A DNA stretch of 64,000 nucleotides from Aminiphilus circumscriptus DSM 16581 (GCF_000526375.1 NZ_JAFY01000002.1:1116001-1180000); one strand, 5' to 3'. Shown: positions 1-8,647, counted from the first letter of the stretch. Translations and numbers: made by a program. Notes: a model not told the origin generated them from the letters alone.

Positions 1-4
1 CGGA

Positions 5-33
5 TTGACAGAACAAGACGGTTGGGATACAAA
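5..33 (+). promoter_or_regulatory. sigma70-type promoter of the RpiR-family gene
   Basis: A perfect -35 TTGACA (5-10) is followed after 17 nt by TACAAA (28-33, 4/6 match to the -10 consensus). Transcription would start near 40, so the reading frame cannot begin at 5. This supports the ATG at 98 as the start of the regulator gene. Confidence 0.6.
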
Positions 34-57
34 GAGGACACGGAGTGATGAAAAATT

Positions 58-82
58 TTCTTCAGAAAAAATTTTTGAAGAA
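58..82. promoter_or_regulatory. inverted repeat, candidate operator in the leader of the RpiR-family gene
   Basis: TTCTTCA (58-64) and TGAAGAA (76-82) are perfect 7-bp arms around an A/T-only core apart from one G. The site lies between the predicted start point and the ribosome site of the regulator, a usual place for autoregulation. Binding by this protein is inferred. Confidence 0.45.
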
Positions 83-97
83 GAGGAGTCGTTACCG

Positions 98-1006
98 ATG
101 GCGAAGCACGTGCGAAGAACGGAAGAGCATCCGAACGGTTCCGTGCTGGAGCGCATCAGAACGATGGGGGAGCGGTTGAGCCCCAAACAGAGGCAGTTGG
201 CTCGTTTCATCGTGGAATCCGGTTCCGAGGCGGCGTTCATGAACTCCGTCGCTCTCGCCGCTGCGGCGGGGGTCAGTGACGCCACGGTGTCGCGGCTTGC
301 CACGGCGCTCGGTTATACGGGGTTCGCCGAGTTCCAGGCGGGAATTCAGGCGTTGCTCCAGGAGGACATTTCCTCGCTCCGGAGGTTTCCCCTGGACAGG
401 GAGAGTTCCGGAGACACGCTCTTCGCCAAAGTTTTCGCGCTGGAGGCGGGCATTCTCAACGAAACGCGGGACGCCGTCGATGCCGCCGCCTACGACCGGG
501 CGGTGGATCTGCTCTCCGGGGCGAAGAAGGTCCTTGTGGTGGGGTACGAGCCCAACGCCTGCGTCGCCTCCTACGCGGCGTTCTTTCTGGGTGTCCTGAG
601 GGCGAACGTGCAGAGCGCCACCACGCTGGACGTGCGGGTCTTCAATGCCGTTCAGGACATCGGTCCCGATTCGGTGGCATTGGTCTTCAGCTTTCCCAGG
701 TATCCCCGGCGCATCCAGACCACGGTGGAATTTCTCAAGGCCAAGGGTGTGCCGGTCATCGGCATCACGGACAGCGTGCTCTCGCCTCTGGCCCCTCTCT
801 CGGACGTGCTCTTTCCCGTGCCCATGAAGTTCATCACCTTCATCGACCCTCTGGCGGGAGCCATGGCCCTGGTCCATTCCCTGCTCATCGGGGTTTTTCT
901 GAAGGACGCGGAACGTTCCCGGGGGCAGGTGCGGGCCTTCGAGGAGTTCGCCGGCAAGGACCGCTATTTCCTCAGGCAGGACGTGGACATTCTCGGTCTG
1001 CTCTAG
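98..1006 (+). CDS. MurR/RpiR family transcriptional regulator
   Basis: A 302-residue regulator with the usual two-part RpiR layout. An N-terminal winged HTH (about 15-90) includes a stretch of the type SDATVSRLATALGY. A C-terminal SIS sugar-phosphate-binding domain (about 125-270) begins with the KKVLVVGYEPNA stretch. RpiR regulators normally sense a phosphosugar or a related small molecule and control neighbouring catabolic genes. The start is the ATG at 98, preceded by AAGAGGAG and lying downstream of a good promoter. The TRAP transporter operon follows 334 bp later on the same strand, so this is its likely regulator. The actual ligand cannot be read from the sequence. Confidence 0.88.
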   Translation: MAKHVRRTEEHPNGSVLERIRTMGERLSPKQRQLARFIVESGSEAAFMNSVALAAAAGVSDATVSRLATALGYTGFAEFQAGIQALLQEDISSLRRFPLDRESSGDTLFAKVFALEAGILNETRDAVDAAAYDRAVDLLSGAKKVLVVGYEPNACVASYAAFFLGVLRANVQSATTLDVRVFNAVQDIGPDSVALVFSFPRYPRRIQTTVEFLKAKGVPVIGITDSVLSPLAPLSDVLFPVPMKFITFIDPLAGAMALVHSLLIGVFLKDAERSRGQVRAFEEFAGKDRYFLRQDVDILGLL

Positions 1007-1037
1007 CCGGTCGGAAAAAACGGTGGCAGCAGGGAAT

Positions 1038-1050
1038 ATGTTTCAAACAT
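1038..1050. promoter_or_regulatory. 13-bp palindrome in the gap between the regulator and the TRAP operon
   Basis: ATGTTT-C-AAACAT is a perfect palindrome 32 bp after the regulator stop codon. The 1007-1340 gap carries no gene. It holds this site and a second inverted repeat at 1320-1340, both possible operators for the TRAP operon. Confidence 0.35.
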
Positions 1051-1319
1051 CGGAGTTTTTGTGCGTTTCCGTGGTTGTGAAGGGCTCCGGTGCCTGCATC
1101 GGGTCCGGCGCGGCGGCGTTCGGGATGAACGGGAGGGGGGTGAGGGATCGGAGGGAGAGCGGGTGTATCGGTCCGAGGTGAAGGGGACGTGGCTGGCCGG
1201 CGGTGTGTCCTCCTCCGGAGGGCGATCCGGTATCGGAGGGCGCGTCGCGGAAAGGAAACCCGCAGTGGCGGTGGGTGGTTTTCGGAAGGAAGCGGAGTCA
1301 ATCTTCCGCTCCGACAGAA

Positions 1320-1340
1320 GAAATGAGGTGACGTCATTTC
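1320..1340 (+). promoter_or_regulatory. inverted repeat overlapping the dctP ribosome-binding site
   Basis: GAAATGA (1320-1326) and TCATTTC (1334-1340) are perfect arms with 7 nt between them, ending one base before the dctP ATG. The Shine-Dalgarno GAGGTG (1325-1330) lies across the first arm and the loop, and TGACGTCA (1329-1336) is a nested palindrome. It could be a DNA operator or a hairpin limiting translation. Confidence 0.45.
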
Positions 1341-2339
1341 ATGAGAAAAATGGTATTCGGCATCCTCGTCGTTGCGTTGTCGGTTCTCTTCGCCGTTTCG
1401 GGATGGGCGGCGGAGACGGTCAAAATCCGCATGGCTGGTCAGAGCCCCATGGAACACCAGGCCACGAAGCACCAGTTCGAGTTCAAGGAAGCCATCGAGA
1501 AGCAGTCCGGCGGTCGGTTCGAGATCAAGGTCTATCCGGCGAACCAGCTCGGCGACTACACCCAGGTGTACGAAGAGATCATGCGGGGAACGCTGGAAAT
1601 GGCCCTCATCAACATTCCCAGCCAGTTCGACCAGCGCCTTGAACTGACCTACGTTCCCTATCTCGTCGAGAACTATGACCAGGTGAAGACCTTCTTCGCT
1701 CCTGACGGTTTTATCGTGAGGGCCCTCGGCTCGATTCACGAGAAGCTCGGCGTGAAGCTCCTCGGCTTCAACATCGAAGGTCTCGGCGGCTTTGCAACCA
1801 CGGTTCCCGTGGAGAACGCCGCGGATCCCAAGGCGAAGAAGAACGTCCTGCTCCGGGTGCCCCCCATGGACGTGTTCAAGCTCCACGCGGACGACCTGGG
1901 GTACACCACCATCTCCGTTCCCTACGCCGAACTCTACACGGCCCTGCAGACCGGCGTCGCCCAGGGATGGAGCGGCGGTCCTCCCGTTTTGACCTACCTC
2001 AGTTTCCGGGACGTGATCAAGAACTACTACCAGTACAACTCCCATCTCGAGAGCGAGTGCTGGCTCATCAACAAAAACCTCTGGGACAGCTTCTCCCCGG
2101 AGGACCAGAAGATGTTCATGGATGTCATCGCCGGACTCCAGGCCAAGAGCACCGAGATCGCCCAGCAGGACGACACGGAGTACCTCGAGAAGATGCGCGA
2201 GGCGGGCATCGCGGTGAACACCTTCTCGAACGAGGAACTTGCCGCTCTCGCGGACTACACCCGGGAGACCACCTGGCCCCGCCTGCGGGACCGCCTGACT
2301 CCCGAGATCATGGACGAACTGGCGAAGCAGTACCAGTAG
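1341..2339 (+). CDS. dctP: TRAP transporter substrate-binding protein, DctP family
   Basis: A 332-residue periplasmic solute receptor of a tripartite ATP-independent (TRAP) transporter. Residues 1-23 form a Sec signal peptide (charged MRKM start, hydrophobic core, cleavage near GWAA). The mature protein has the usual DctP features: an early KIRMAGQSP strand, a GRFEIKVYPANQLGD motif and a conserved LRVPPMDVFK region that normally holds the arginine contacting the ligand carboxylate. It binds a small carboxylate-containing solute and delivers it to the DctQM membrane part encoded just downstream. The next genes, RidA and a CyuA-like desulfidase, suggest that the substrate is an amino acid or a derivative, but this is inference. 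Confidence 0.92.
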   Translation: MRKMVFGILVVALSVLFAVSGWAAETVKIRMAGQSPMEHQATKHQFEFKEAIEKQSGGRFEIKVYPANQLGDYTQVYEEIMRGTLEMALINIPSQFDQRLELTYVPYLVENYDQVKTFFAPDGFIVRALGSIHEKLGVKLLGFNIEGLGGFATTVPVENAADPKAKKNVLLRVPPMDVFKLHADDLGYTTISVPYAELYTALQTGVAQGWSGGPPVLTYLSFRDVIKNYYQYNSHLESECWLINKNLWDSFSPEDQKMFMDVIAGLQAKSTEIAQQDDTEYLEKMREAGIAVNTFSNEELAALADYTRETTWPRLRDRLTPEIMDELAKQYQ

Positions 2340-2424
2340 AACGCTGTACCGCCGGTGAACGGCCGGGGTTCCCGGTAGAACCCCGGATCGTCCCGGCATC
2401 GCGGAAAGAAAGGAGCGTTGTCCC

Positions 2425-2991
2425 TTGGCGAGCGACTGCACGCCCCGGCGACGGGGAAACCCCTTCGGAAACGGCATGCTGGGGCACGCTCTTCTGGGGC
2501 TCCAGAAGGGCATCATGATCGTCTGCAGTATCGTCGTTGCCGTGGGGATCAGCATTGCGGCGGTTCTGCGCTATGTTTTCCGTACCGATCTCTACGGCAG
2601 CGAGGAGATCATCGTGATCTTCGCCTACTGGCTCTATTTCGCCGGAGGTGCCTTCGGTGCCTACGAGCGGAGTCACATCACCGCCGACGTGGTGTCGGTC
2701 TACGTGAAGAATCCCAGGCTCAAGGCGGCTCTCGCCTGCCTCGCCTCCCTGTGCACGTTCGGCCTCTCCACACTCTTCGCCTGGTGGGGGTGGCGCATGT
2801 TCGCCTGGGGGCTCGAAAAGGGGGGTGCCACGCCGGTGTGGCGCATTCCGCTGGTGATCCCCCAGAGCGCCATTTTCTTCGGCCTGGTGCTCATGTCCGT
2901 CTACTTTGCCGGCAACGTCCTCGAGGACGGAAAGGTCCTCGCTGCAGCCTGGCGGAAAGACCCGGAACATCTCCGGGAGGTGGGCGAATGA
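2425..2991 (+). CDS. dctQ: TRAP transporter small membrane subunit, DctQ family
   Basis: A 188-residue protein with four predicted membrane helices (about 28-50, 62-84, 103-128 and 143-165), as in DctQ small subunits. The motif GGAFGAYERSHITADVV matches the conserved Gly/Glu/His loop of the family. DctQ pairs with DctM to form the membrane complex. The start is TTG at 2425, chosen because AAAGGAG lies 9 nt upstream. An ATG at 2476 would cut the N-terminal tail but keep all helices. It sits 85 bp after dctP and 19 bp before dctM, so the three are co-transcribed. Confidence 0.88.
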   Translation: MASDCTPRRRGNPFGNGMLGHALLGLQKGIMIVCSIVVAVGISIAAVLRYVFRTDLYGSEEIIVIFAYWLYFAGGAFGAYERSHITADVVSVYVKNPRLKAALACLASLCTFGLSTLFAWWGWRMFAWGLEKGGATPVWRIPLVIPQSAIFFGLVLMSVYFAGNVLEDGKVLAAAWRKDPEHLREVGE

Positions 2992-3010
2992 TTCCGGAGG
3001 AGGATGCGGC

Positions 3011-4309
3011 ATGATCATCGGCGCGCTTGTTCTGCTTTTCGTCACTCTCGTGGTGGGCATTCCCGTTCCCTTCGCCTTCCTCGCCTCCTCGGTGTACGTC
3101 ATCGTTCTGGGAGGGTACGACCCGAGCTTTCTGCTTCCCTACGGGTACAGCAAGATGAGCACCATCGTGCTCCTCGCCATTCCGCTCTTCATCATGGCGG
3201 GGGGGATCATGGAGCGCGGCAACATCGGCGAGAAACTCATCGACGTGGTGGACCTCTTCGTGGGGCGGATCCGGGGCGGTCTCGGCGCCGTTGCGGTGGT
3301 GTCCTGCGCGGTCTTCGGCTCCATCACGGGAAGCTGCTGCGCCACCCTTTCCTGCATCGGTTCCATCATGTTTCCCCGCCTGGAGAAGGCGGGCTATTCC
3401 AAGGGGTACGCGGCGGCACTTCTCGCCAACGCCTCCGTGCTGGGCATCCTCATTCCGCCCAGCGCCATCATGATCCTCTACTCCTGGGTGGGAGGGCAGT
3501 CCGTGCTGGCCTGTTTCCTCGCCACGGTGATCCCCGGGGTGATCCTCACGATACTCTTCGCGGCGATCAACATGTGGATGCAGCGGAAGAATCCGGATCT
3601 CGTCCTGGCGGAACCCCTCGCGCCGGGAGAATTTTCGGCGCTCGTGCGCAAGCGCACCACCCGGGCGCTCCCGGCGCTCTTTCTTCCCGTGCTCGTCCTC
3701 GGGGGGATTTACGGTGGATTCATGACCCCCACCGAGGCGGCCGCCCTCGCCACGGTCTACGCGGTTCCCGTTGGGTTCTTCGTCTACAAGGGGCTGAACG
3801 GGCGGGAGTTCCTGAAGGTCCTGGTGGAGTCCGCCACCACCACGGGGGTCATCATGGTCATGCTCTATTCCGTCATGATCCTGAGCCGTCTCTACATCAT
3901 GGAAGATCTTCCAGGGGAGTTGCTGGCCCTGCTTCAGTCCGTCACGAGCAGCAAGGTGGGGATTCTCCTCATGGTGAACGTCTTCATGGTCGTCATGGGC
4001 ATGCTCATGGACGACGTGAGCGCGGTCATGCTCTGCACGCCCATTCTGCTTCCCGTGGTGACCGCCATCGGCGTCCATCCCATCCATTTCGCGGCCATTC
4101 TCGGCGTGAATCTCGGGATGGGGAACATCACGCCCCCCACGGCGCCGGTGCTCTACCTCAGCGGACGTCTGAACGGCGCGGCGGTGAACGGAATGCTCTA
4201 TCCCACGCTGGTGCTGATCTGCTTCGGCTGGCTGCCGGTGCTGCTGCTCACCACCTTTTTCCCGGATCTCTCGCTTCTGCTTCCCAGAATGATCCTGGGC
4301 ATCAGATAG
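3011..4309 (+). CDS. dctM: TRAP transporter large membrane subunit, DctM family
   Basis: A 432-residue polytopic protein with about 12 hydrophobic segments, the transporter proper of the TRAP system, which uses a sodium or proton gradient. Family signatures are visible: the N-terminal LLFVTLVVGIPVPFAF helix, GSITGSCCATLSCIGSIMFP, the GILIPPSAIMI re-entrant loop and NLGMGNITPPTAPVLYL near the end. The start ATG at 3011 has GGAGGAGG upstream. This excludes a longer in-frame extension that would overlap dctQ. It is the last transport gene before RidA, 64 bp away. Confidence 0.92.
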   Translation: MIIGALVLLFVTLVVGIPVPFAFLASSVYVIVLGGYDPSFLLPYGYSKMSTIVLLAIPLFIMAGGIMERGNIGEKLIDVVDLFVGRIRGGLGAVAVVSCAVFGSITGSCCATLSCIGSIMFPRLEKAGYSKGYAAALLANASVLGILIPPSAIMILYSWVGGQSVLACFLATVIPGVILTILFAAINMWMQRKNPDLVLAEPLAPGEFSALVRKRTTRALPALFLPVLVLGGIYGGFMTPTEAAALATVYAVPVGFFVYKGLNGREFLKVLVESATTTGVIMVMLYSVMILSRLYIMEDLPGELLALLQSVTSSKVGILLMVNVFMVVMGMLMDDVSAVMLCTPILLPVVTAIGVHPIHFAAILGVNLGMGNITPPTAPVLYLSGRLNGAAVNGMLYPTLVLICFGWLPVLLLTTFFPDLSLLLPRMILGIR

Positions 4310-4373
4310 AACTGACACTTCGCTCTTCGCGCTCCTGTAGAGCGCGGCCATATTCGACGGAGGTGGATCGATC

Positions 4374-4757
4374 ATGAGAAAGACAGTCGTCACGGACAAG
4401 GCCCCGGCAGCGGTGGGCGCCTACAGTCAGGGGACCTACGCGGGAGATTTCCTCTACCTGAGCGGGCAGATCGCGCTCGACCCGGCCACGGGCAAAATGG
4501 TGGGGGACGGCGATCCCGCCGCGGAAACGCACCAGGTCATGAAGAACATCCAGGGCGTTCTTTCCTCCCAGGGGCTTTCGTTCGACCACGTGGTGAAGGC
4601 CGTGATCTACGCGGCGAGCATGAAGGACTTCCCCGAGATCAACAAGGTCTATGCCTCCTATTTCTCCGGCAGCTTCCCCGCCCGCTGTTTCGTGGAGGTT
4701 TCCGGCATGGCCCTGAACGCGAAAGTGGAGATCGACATCGTTGCCTACAAAGGATGA
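4374..4757 (+). CDS. ridA: RidA family reactive enamine/imine deaminase
   Basis: A 127-residue YjgF/YER057c/UK114 protein of normal length. It carries VGAYSQGT, FLYLSGQI and FPARCFVEV. R104 in the last motif is the conserved arginine that holds the carboxylate of 2-aminoacrylate-type intermediates. RidA speeds hydrolysis of 2-aminoacrylate and related imines to 2-oxoacids and ammonia, protecting PLP enzymes. Its placement one base before a CyuA-like desulfidase, whose chemistry can release aminoacrylate, makes functional sense. A small hairpin (GCGCTC/GAGCGC, 4329-4345) lies between dctM and this gene and may set differential expression. Confidence 0.94.
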   Translation: MRKTVVTDKAPAAVGAYSQGTYAGDFLYLSGQIALDPATGKMVGDGDPAAETHQVMKNIQGVLSSQGLSFDHVVKAVIYAASMKDFPEINKVYASYFSGSFPARCFVEVSGMALNAKVEIDIVAYKG

Positions 4758-4758
4758 C

Positions 4759-6111
4759 ATGAACGGAACGATGCTTTCGAGGGAGGCCCGGGAGCCCTTT
4801 CGCCGGATGTTGCGCAGGCACACCTTCGTTACCGTGGGGTGCACCGACCCCGTTGCGGTGGGACTTGCCGCCGCCGCTGCCTACCGTCTCACCGGCGGAA
4901 ACGTGCGGCGCATCGTGGTGGAGATGGACCGCAACATCTATAAGGACGCCATCTCCGTGGGCATCCCTGGGACCATGGAAATCGGTCTTCCCCTGGCGGT
5001 GGCCCTGGCGATTCTCCGGGGCGATCCCGACGAGGGGCTGCGCCTTCTCCGGGGTGTCACCGCGGACGACGTGGTCCGGGCGAAGGAGTGCGTGCGGGCC
5101 TGGCCCATGGAATTCCGTGCCGCCGGAGAGGAGCCTCCCATCTATGTGAAGGCCCTCGTGGAGACGGATAGGGGCGTGGGGGAGGCGGTCATTCGGGGCG
5201 GACACGACCGTATCGTGGAGACGGTGACGAACGGCGTGCGCACCGTCCTCGCCCAGGAAACGGCGGAGGATGACGGCGATCCGGATCTCCTCGACGTGGT
5301 CAGCGGCTGCAGCATGGAGGATCTTCTCCTCGCAGTGGAGTCCTTCGACATGGAGGAACTGGATTTCCTCGCCGAGGGAGTGGGCATGAACCTCGCCGCG
5401 GCCAAAGCGGGGGAACGGGGTGGATGCGGTACCCCCTCGTCCCCGGTCGGATTGGGGCTGGGGGCGCAGTACGCGTTTCTCGCCCGGAAGAGCTTTCTCC
5501 GGGACGATCTCGTCAACCGGGTGAAGCGCAAAGTGGCCGCCGCCGCGGACGCCCGCATGGCAGGGTGCGACGTGCCCATTTTCGGCTGCTACGGCAGCGG
5601 CAATCACGGCATCACTCTCTTTCTCACCGTGGGGCTCGCGGCGCGCCATTACCAGGTATCCTGGGAGGCCACGAACCGGGCGCTCGCCCTCTCCCTGCTC
5701 ATCGTGGGGGTCATCAAGAGCCGCACGGGCATACTCACGCCTCATTGCGGCTGTGCGGTGGCGGCGGGGACGGGTGCCGCGGGAGGAATCGCCTGGCTTC
5801 TGGGCGGGCGTGCCAGGGAGATCGAGAACGCGGTGCATCTCATGATGGGCAATCTCACGGGCATGCTCTGCGACGGCGCCAAGTACGGCTGTGCTCTCAA
5901 GATGGCTACCTCGGCGGGCGCCGCCGTGGAGAGCGCTGCCATGGCGGCCCTGGGCGGAGCGTTTCTGCCCGAGCGGAATGGCATTGTGGGACGGAATTTT
6001 CAGCATTCCATGGACAACCTGCGCAAGATCACCGACGTGGGCATGCGCGATGTGGATCGGTCGGTGCTGGAAATCCTTCTCGATGGAGAGCCCTCGGAAG
6101 GGACGCGCTGA
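4759..6111 (+). CDS. L-cysteine desulfidase-like / UPF0597 family (serine dehydratase alpha-chain fold)
   Basis: A 450-residue protein related to the archaeal [4Fe-4S] L-cysteine desulfidase and to UPF0597/YhaM (CyuA). Visible cysteines are C28 in GCTDP, C330 and C332 in HCGC, C371 in LCDGAKYG and C378. In the characterised family three such cysteines hold a labile [4Fe-4S] cluster that acts as Lewis acid, turning cysteine into pyruvate, sulfide and ammonia. A glycine-rich GCYGSGNHG loop is also kept. The start ATG at 4759 has AAAGGA 5 nt upstream and begins 1 nt after the ridA stop, so translation is coupled. Acting on serine or another beta-substituted amino acid is possible. Confidence 0.82.
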   Translation: MNGTMLSREAREPFRRMLRRHTFVTVGCTDPVAVGLAAAAAYRLTGGNVRRIVVEMDRNIYKDAISVGIPGTMEIGLPLAVALAILRGDPDEGLRLLRGVTADDVVRAKECVRAWPMEFRAAGEEPPIYVKALVETDRGVGEAVIRGGHDRIVETVTNGVRTVLAQETAEDDGDPDLLDVVSGCSMEDLLLAVESFDMEELDFLAEGVGMNLAAAKAGERGGCGTPSSPVGLGLGAQYAFLARKSFLRDDLVNRVKRKVAAAADARMAGCDVPIFGCYGSGNHGITLFLTVGLAARHYQVSWEATNRALALSLLIVGVIKSRTGILTPHCGCAVAAGTGAAGGIAWLLGGRAREIENAVHLMMGNLTGMLCDGAKYGCALKMATSAGAAVESAAMAALGGAFLPERNGIVGRNFQHSMDNLRKITDVGMRDVDRSVLEILLDGEPSEGTR

Positions 6112-6250
6112 GCTTTCCCCGAGGCGCGTCGGGAGGTTTTCCGCAAGGGCGGGTGTTGCCCCGCGCCGAACCCGCTTTTTCGGTGCGAGGGGCCCGGGGC
6201 TCTGGCAAAGGGACCGGAAGGAAAAAGGCCGGAGCACGGAAAGAAAAAAA

Positions 6251-6293
6251 GAGCGAGGACCTTGAGCGGAATTTCCGCTCAAGGTCCTCGCTC
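6251..6293. terminator. bidirectional terminator between convergent genes
   Basis: A perfect 20-bp stem (6251-6270 with 6274-6293) closed by a 3-nt loop. An A run (6243-6250) lies on the left, which gives a U run for minus-strand transcripts, and TTTA follows on the right. It separates the convergent desulfidase and M20 genes. The 6112-6346 gap holds nothing else. Confidence 0.92.
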
Positions 6294-6346
6294 TTTACGT
6301 TTTGCTGCGGCTGTGGTGTCCGCCTTTGCGTTCGTGGGTCGTTTTC

Positions 6347-7516
6347 TCAGGAGCCGCAGAACATCAGAATGGTCTCCGCAAGAACTCCCGCCGTGGCGAC
6401 CACGGAGTCGAACTCCACGAACTCCTCCGCGCCGTGCAGGCCGTATCCCGTGGGGCCGAAGATGACCGTGGGAATGCCCGCCTCCGCCAGAAGGGCCGAG
6501 TCGAGCCAGCCGCTCATGCCGGAAAAGTCCGGAATGCGCCCGAGCACATGGGAGCAGGCTCCCCGGAGCGCTTCCACGATGGGAAGGGAAGGGTCCACCT
6601 CGAGGGGTGGCCGGGAGAAGAGAATCTCCAGGTTGGCCCGGAAGTTGTTGTCCCGGGAACGGATCTCCCGCAGGATTGTCTGGAGTTCCCGCTCCACCAG
6701 AGCGCTGTTCTCGCCGGGAAGCGTCCGCCTTTCCAGCTCGATGCGGCAGAAATCCGGATAGGTGGAGAGCTCACGCCCTCCCCGAATGGTCGAGGCGTGC
6801 ACCGACGGCGCGCCCAGAAGAGGATGCGTCCGTTCCTTGAGGCGTTCTTCCAGCGCTTCCAGTTCGGCGAGGAATTTTCCCGCCTTCACGATGGCGTCCA
6901 CGCCCTCCAGGGGACGGCTGCCGTGGGCGGCGACTCCCGCCACGTCCACCCGTGCCCAGACGAACCCCTTGTGGGCCACGCAGACTCCGAGGTCCGTGGG
7001 CTCGCAGACGATGCCCGCATCGGCCCGGACTGTTCGGAGCAACACTTCCGTGCCGAGGCTCGCGTACTCCTCGTCGGCGACGAAGCCGAGGATCACGTCG
7101 CCTTTCGGCCGCAGTCCCGCGTCCACAAGGGCTTTGACCGCCGCCAGCTGGGCGGCCACGCCTCCCTTCATGTCCATGGTGCCCCGACCGTAGAGGCGCC
7201 CGTCCCGATAGTCTCCGAGAAAGGGCGGGATCGTCATGCCCTCGACGCCCACCGTGTCCGTGTGACCGTTCAGGAGGAGCGATCTGCCGCCTCCAGTACC
7301 GCGGAGGATGCCCACGGCGTTGTAGCGGGAGGGAGCGATCTCCGCGACCTCCACCTCCAGTCCCAGGGCGGCCATGCGTTCTCCGAGCCAGGCGGCGATA
7401 TCCGCCTCGCCACGCCCTCCGGGGACCAGGGAGGGGTTTACCGAGTCGATGGCGACCATGGCACGCAACGTGTCGAAGAGGTTTCCCTTGTCGATGACAG
7501 GAGCGTTCGCGGACAT
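6347..7516 (-). CDS. M20 family metallopeptidase (ArgE/DapE/AcyI-like)
   Basis: A 389-residue M20 zinc hydrolase. LLNGHTDTV supplies the first metal ligand and a catalytic aspartate, GRGTMDMKGG the bridging aspartate and DEEYASLG the catalytic glutamate. The dimerisation domain (about 185-295) sits between the catalytic halves, and the C-terminal GLHGAEEFV provides the last histidine ligand. Such enzymes remove acyl or aminoacyl groups from amino acids or small peptides in the cytoplasm. The start ATG has AAGGA upstream, and TATACT on the minus strand (plus positions 7555-7560) is a likely -10. Its convergent neighbours import and degrade an amino-acid-like solute, so N-acyl amino acids are plausible substrates. 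Confidence 0.88.
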   Translation of the reverse strand: MSANAPVIDKGNLFDTLRAMVAIDSVNPSLVPGGRGEADIAAWLGERMAALGLEVEVAEIAPSRYNAVGILRGTGGGRSLLLNGHTDTVGVEGMTIPPFLGDYRDGRLYGRGTMDMKGGVAAQLAAVKALVDAGLRPKGDVILGFVADEEYASLGTEVLLRTVRADAGIVCEPTDLGVCVAHKGFVWARVDVAGVAAHGSRPLEGVDAIVKAGKFLAELEALEERLKERTHPLLGAPSVHASTIRGGRELSTYPDFCRIELERRTLPGENSALVERELQTILREIRSRDNNFRANLEILFSRPPLEVDPSLPIVEALRGACSHVLGRIPDFSGMSGWLDSALLAEAGIPTVIFGPTGYGLHGAEEFVEFDSVVATAGVLAETILMFCGS

Positions 7517-7756
7517 CGGATCAAGTCCTTTCCTTCTCGGAATGTCTCCTGTGCAGTATAGCGAATCGGTGCCCGTTCGGCATGCGCTCCCGAGAAAGGC
7601 GGAATACTCCGATTAGAGAAAAGATTCTTGTTGCCGATGAAGCACACGTTTCCTTCGGTTTTTTGCGAGACCTTTTCATTTTTTCTCAAGAAAAAGCGCA
7701 CGATCCATGAAATTTTGAAAAGTCAATCGCTGCTCAGGAGGCATGGTGCTGTCCTT

Positions 7757-8347
7757 TCAGCGTCGTTCCCGCCAGTCCCCGTATTCCATGTACACCCGGG
7801 TTCTGTCCGCCACGGTCTTTCCGCAGAGGCGTTCCACCAGGTACAACGACAGATCGATGCCCGCGGAGATTCCTTCGGAGGTGCAGATCCGTCCGTTGTC
7901 GGTAAAGCGAAGATCCTCCCGGATGATCGCTCGGGGAGCGACCTCGCGGAGCTTGGGAAGAACCTCGTGGTGCGTGGTGGCCTCCAGACCGTCCAGAAGC
8001 CCTGCCGCGCCGAGGATGCACGCGCCGGAGCAGACCGAGAAGGTGAGTTCGCACCGCGCCGTAACATCGCGTACCCAGGCGAGGACGTTTTCCTTGTGCA
8101 TTTCCGTCTTCGATCCCGCGCCTCCCGGCACCACGAGCACATCCACGGGGGGATGGTCGGCAATCCCGAAGTCCGCGAGGACCCGGAGTCCGTTCACGGC
8201 CCGGACGACCCGGGCGGTCTCGCCGATGGTGAGGACCTTGAAGAGGGTCCAGCCGCTCAATTCGCCCGTCACGGCGAACACCTCGAAGGGACCGGCGAAA
8301 TCCAGCACTTCCATGTCGTCGAAAACGTAGATTCCAACTGTGCGCAT
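7757..8347 (-). CDS. DJ-1/PfpI family protein
   Basis: A 196-residue glutamine-amidotransferase-like fold. C106 in SVCSGACILG sits at the nucleophile elbow typical of the DJ-1/PfpI superfamily, and VLVVPGGAGSK is the conserved PGG strand. The GIYVFDDMEVLDFAGPFEVF start and the TTHHE stretch after the elbow match the subgroup containing isonitrile hydratases and the sensor part of GlxA-type regulators, but no DNA-binding domain is attached. The start ATG at 8347 is preceded by AGGGAGGAA. The exact reaction is unknown. It is transcribed like the permease upstream of it but separated by 335 bp. Confidence 0.85.
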   Translation of the reverse strand: MRTVGIYVFDDMEVLDFAGPFEVFAVTGELSGWTLFKVLTIGETARVVRAVNGLRVLADFGIADHPPVDVLVVPGGAGSKTEMHKENVLAWVRDVTARCELTFSVCSGACILGAAGLLDGLEATTHHEVLPKLREVAPRAIIREDLRFTDNGRICTSEGISAGIDLSLYLVERLCGKTVADRTRVYMEYGDWRERR

Positions 8348-8441
8348 TTTTTTCCTCCCTCTCTTGCGTCGGGCGGCCTCTCCGGGACGCCTCTCCGGAA
8401 TGTTGTGGTGCCGTGCCCGAGGTGCTTGGCGGCGTGGAAAG

Positions 8442-8547
8442 GAAACGTCGTCCCCGTGCCCGTTTGTCTGGAGAACGAGGATCTCGGCGGGAAGGCGGGA
8501 GCATCGGCCTGAAACGTCGTCTCCGTCCGCTTGTCTGGAGAACGAGG
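8442..8547. repeat. imperfect direct repeat, 39 and 37 bp
   Basis: Units at 8442-8480 and 8511-8547 begin GAAACGTCGT and end with the same 18 bases (TTGTCTGGAGAACGAGG preceded by a shared base). Their starts are 69 bp apart. They lie in the 8348-8682 gap, which has no convincing gene. The role is unknown. Confidence 0.6.
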
Positions 8548-8647
8548 GGGTTGCGAAGAGCCTTCCGCATCGGAGGAGCTCCCTCTGCCGGGGATTTTCG
8601 TGTGCTTCCGCGCTTTTCGGGAGCGCGGCGTTCTTCTCCGGGGGCAG

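Noticed and set aside
2891-4399. 502-codon minus-strand open frame opposite dctM
   Set aside because: Low-complexity His/Glu/Asp composition typical of shadows. dctM is clear on the other strand.
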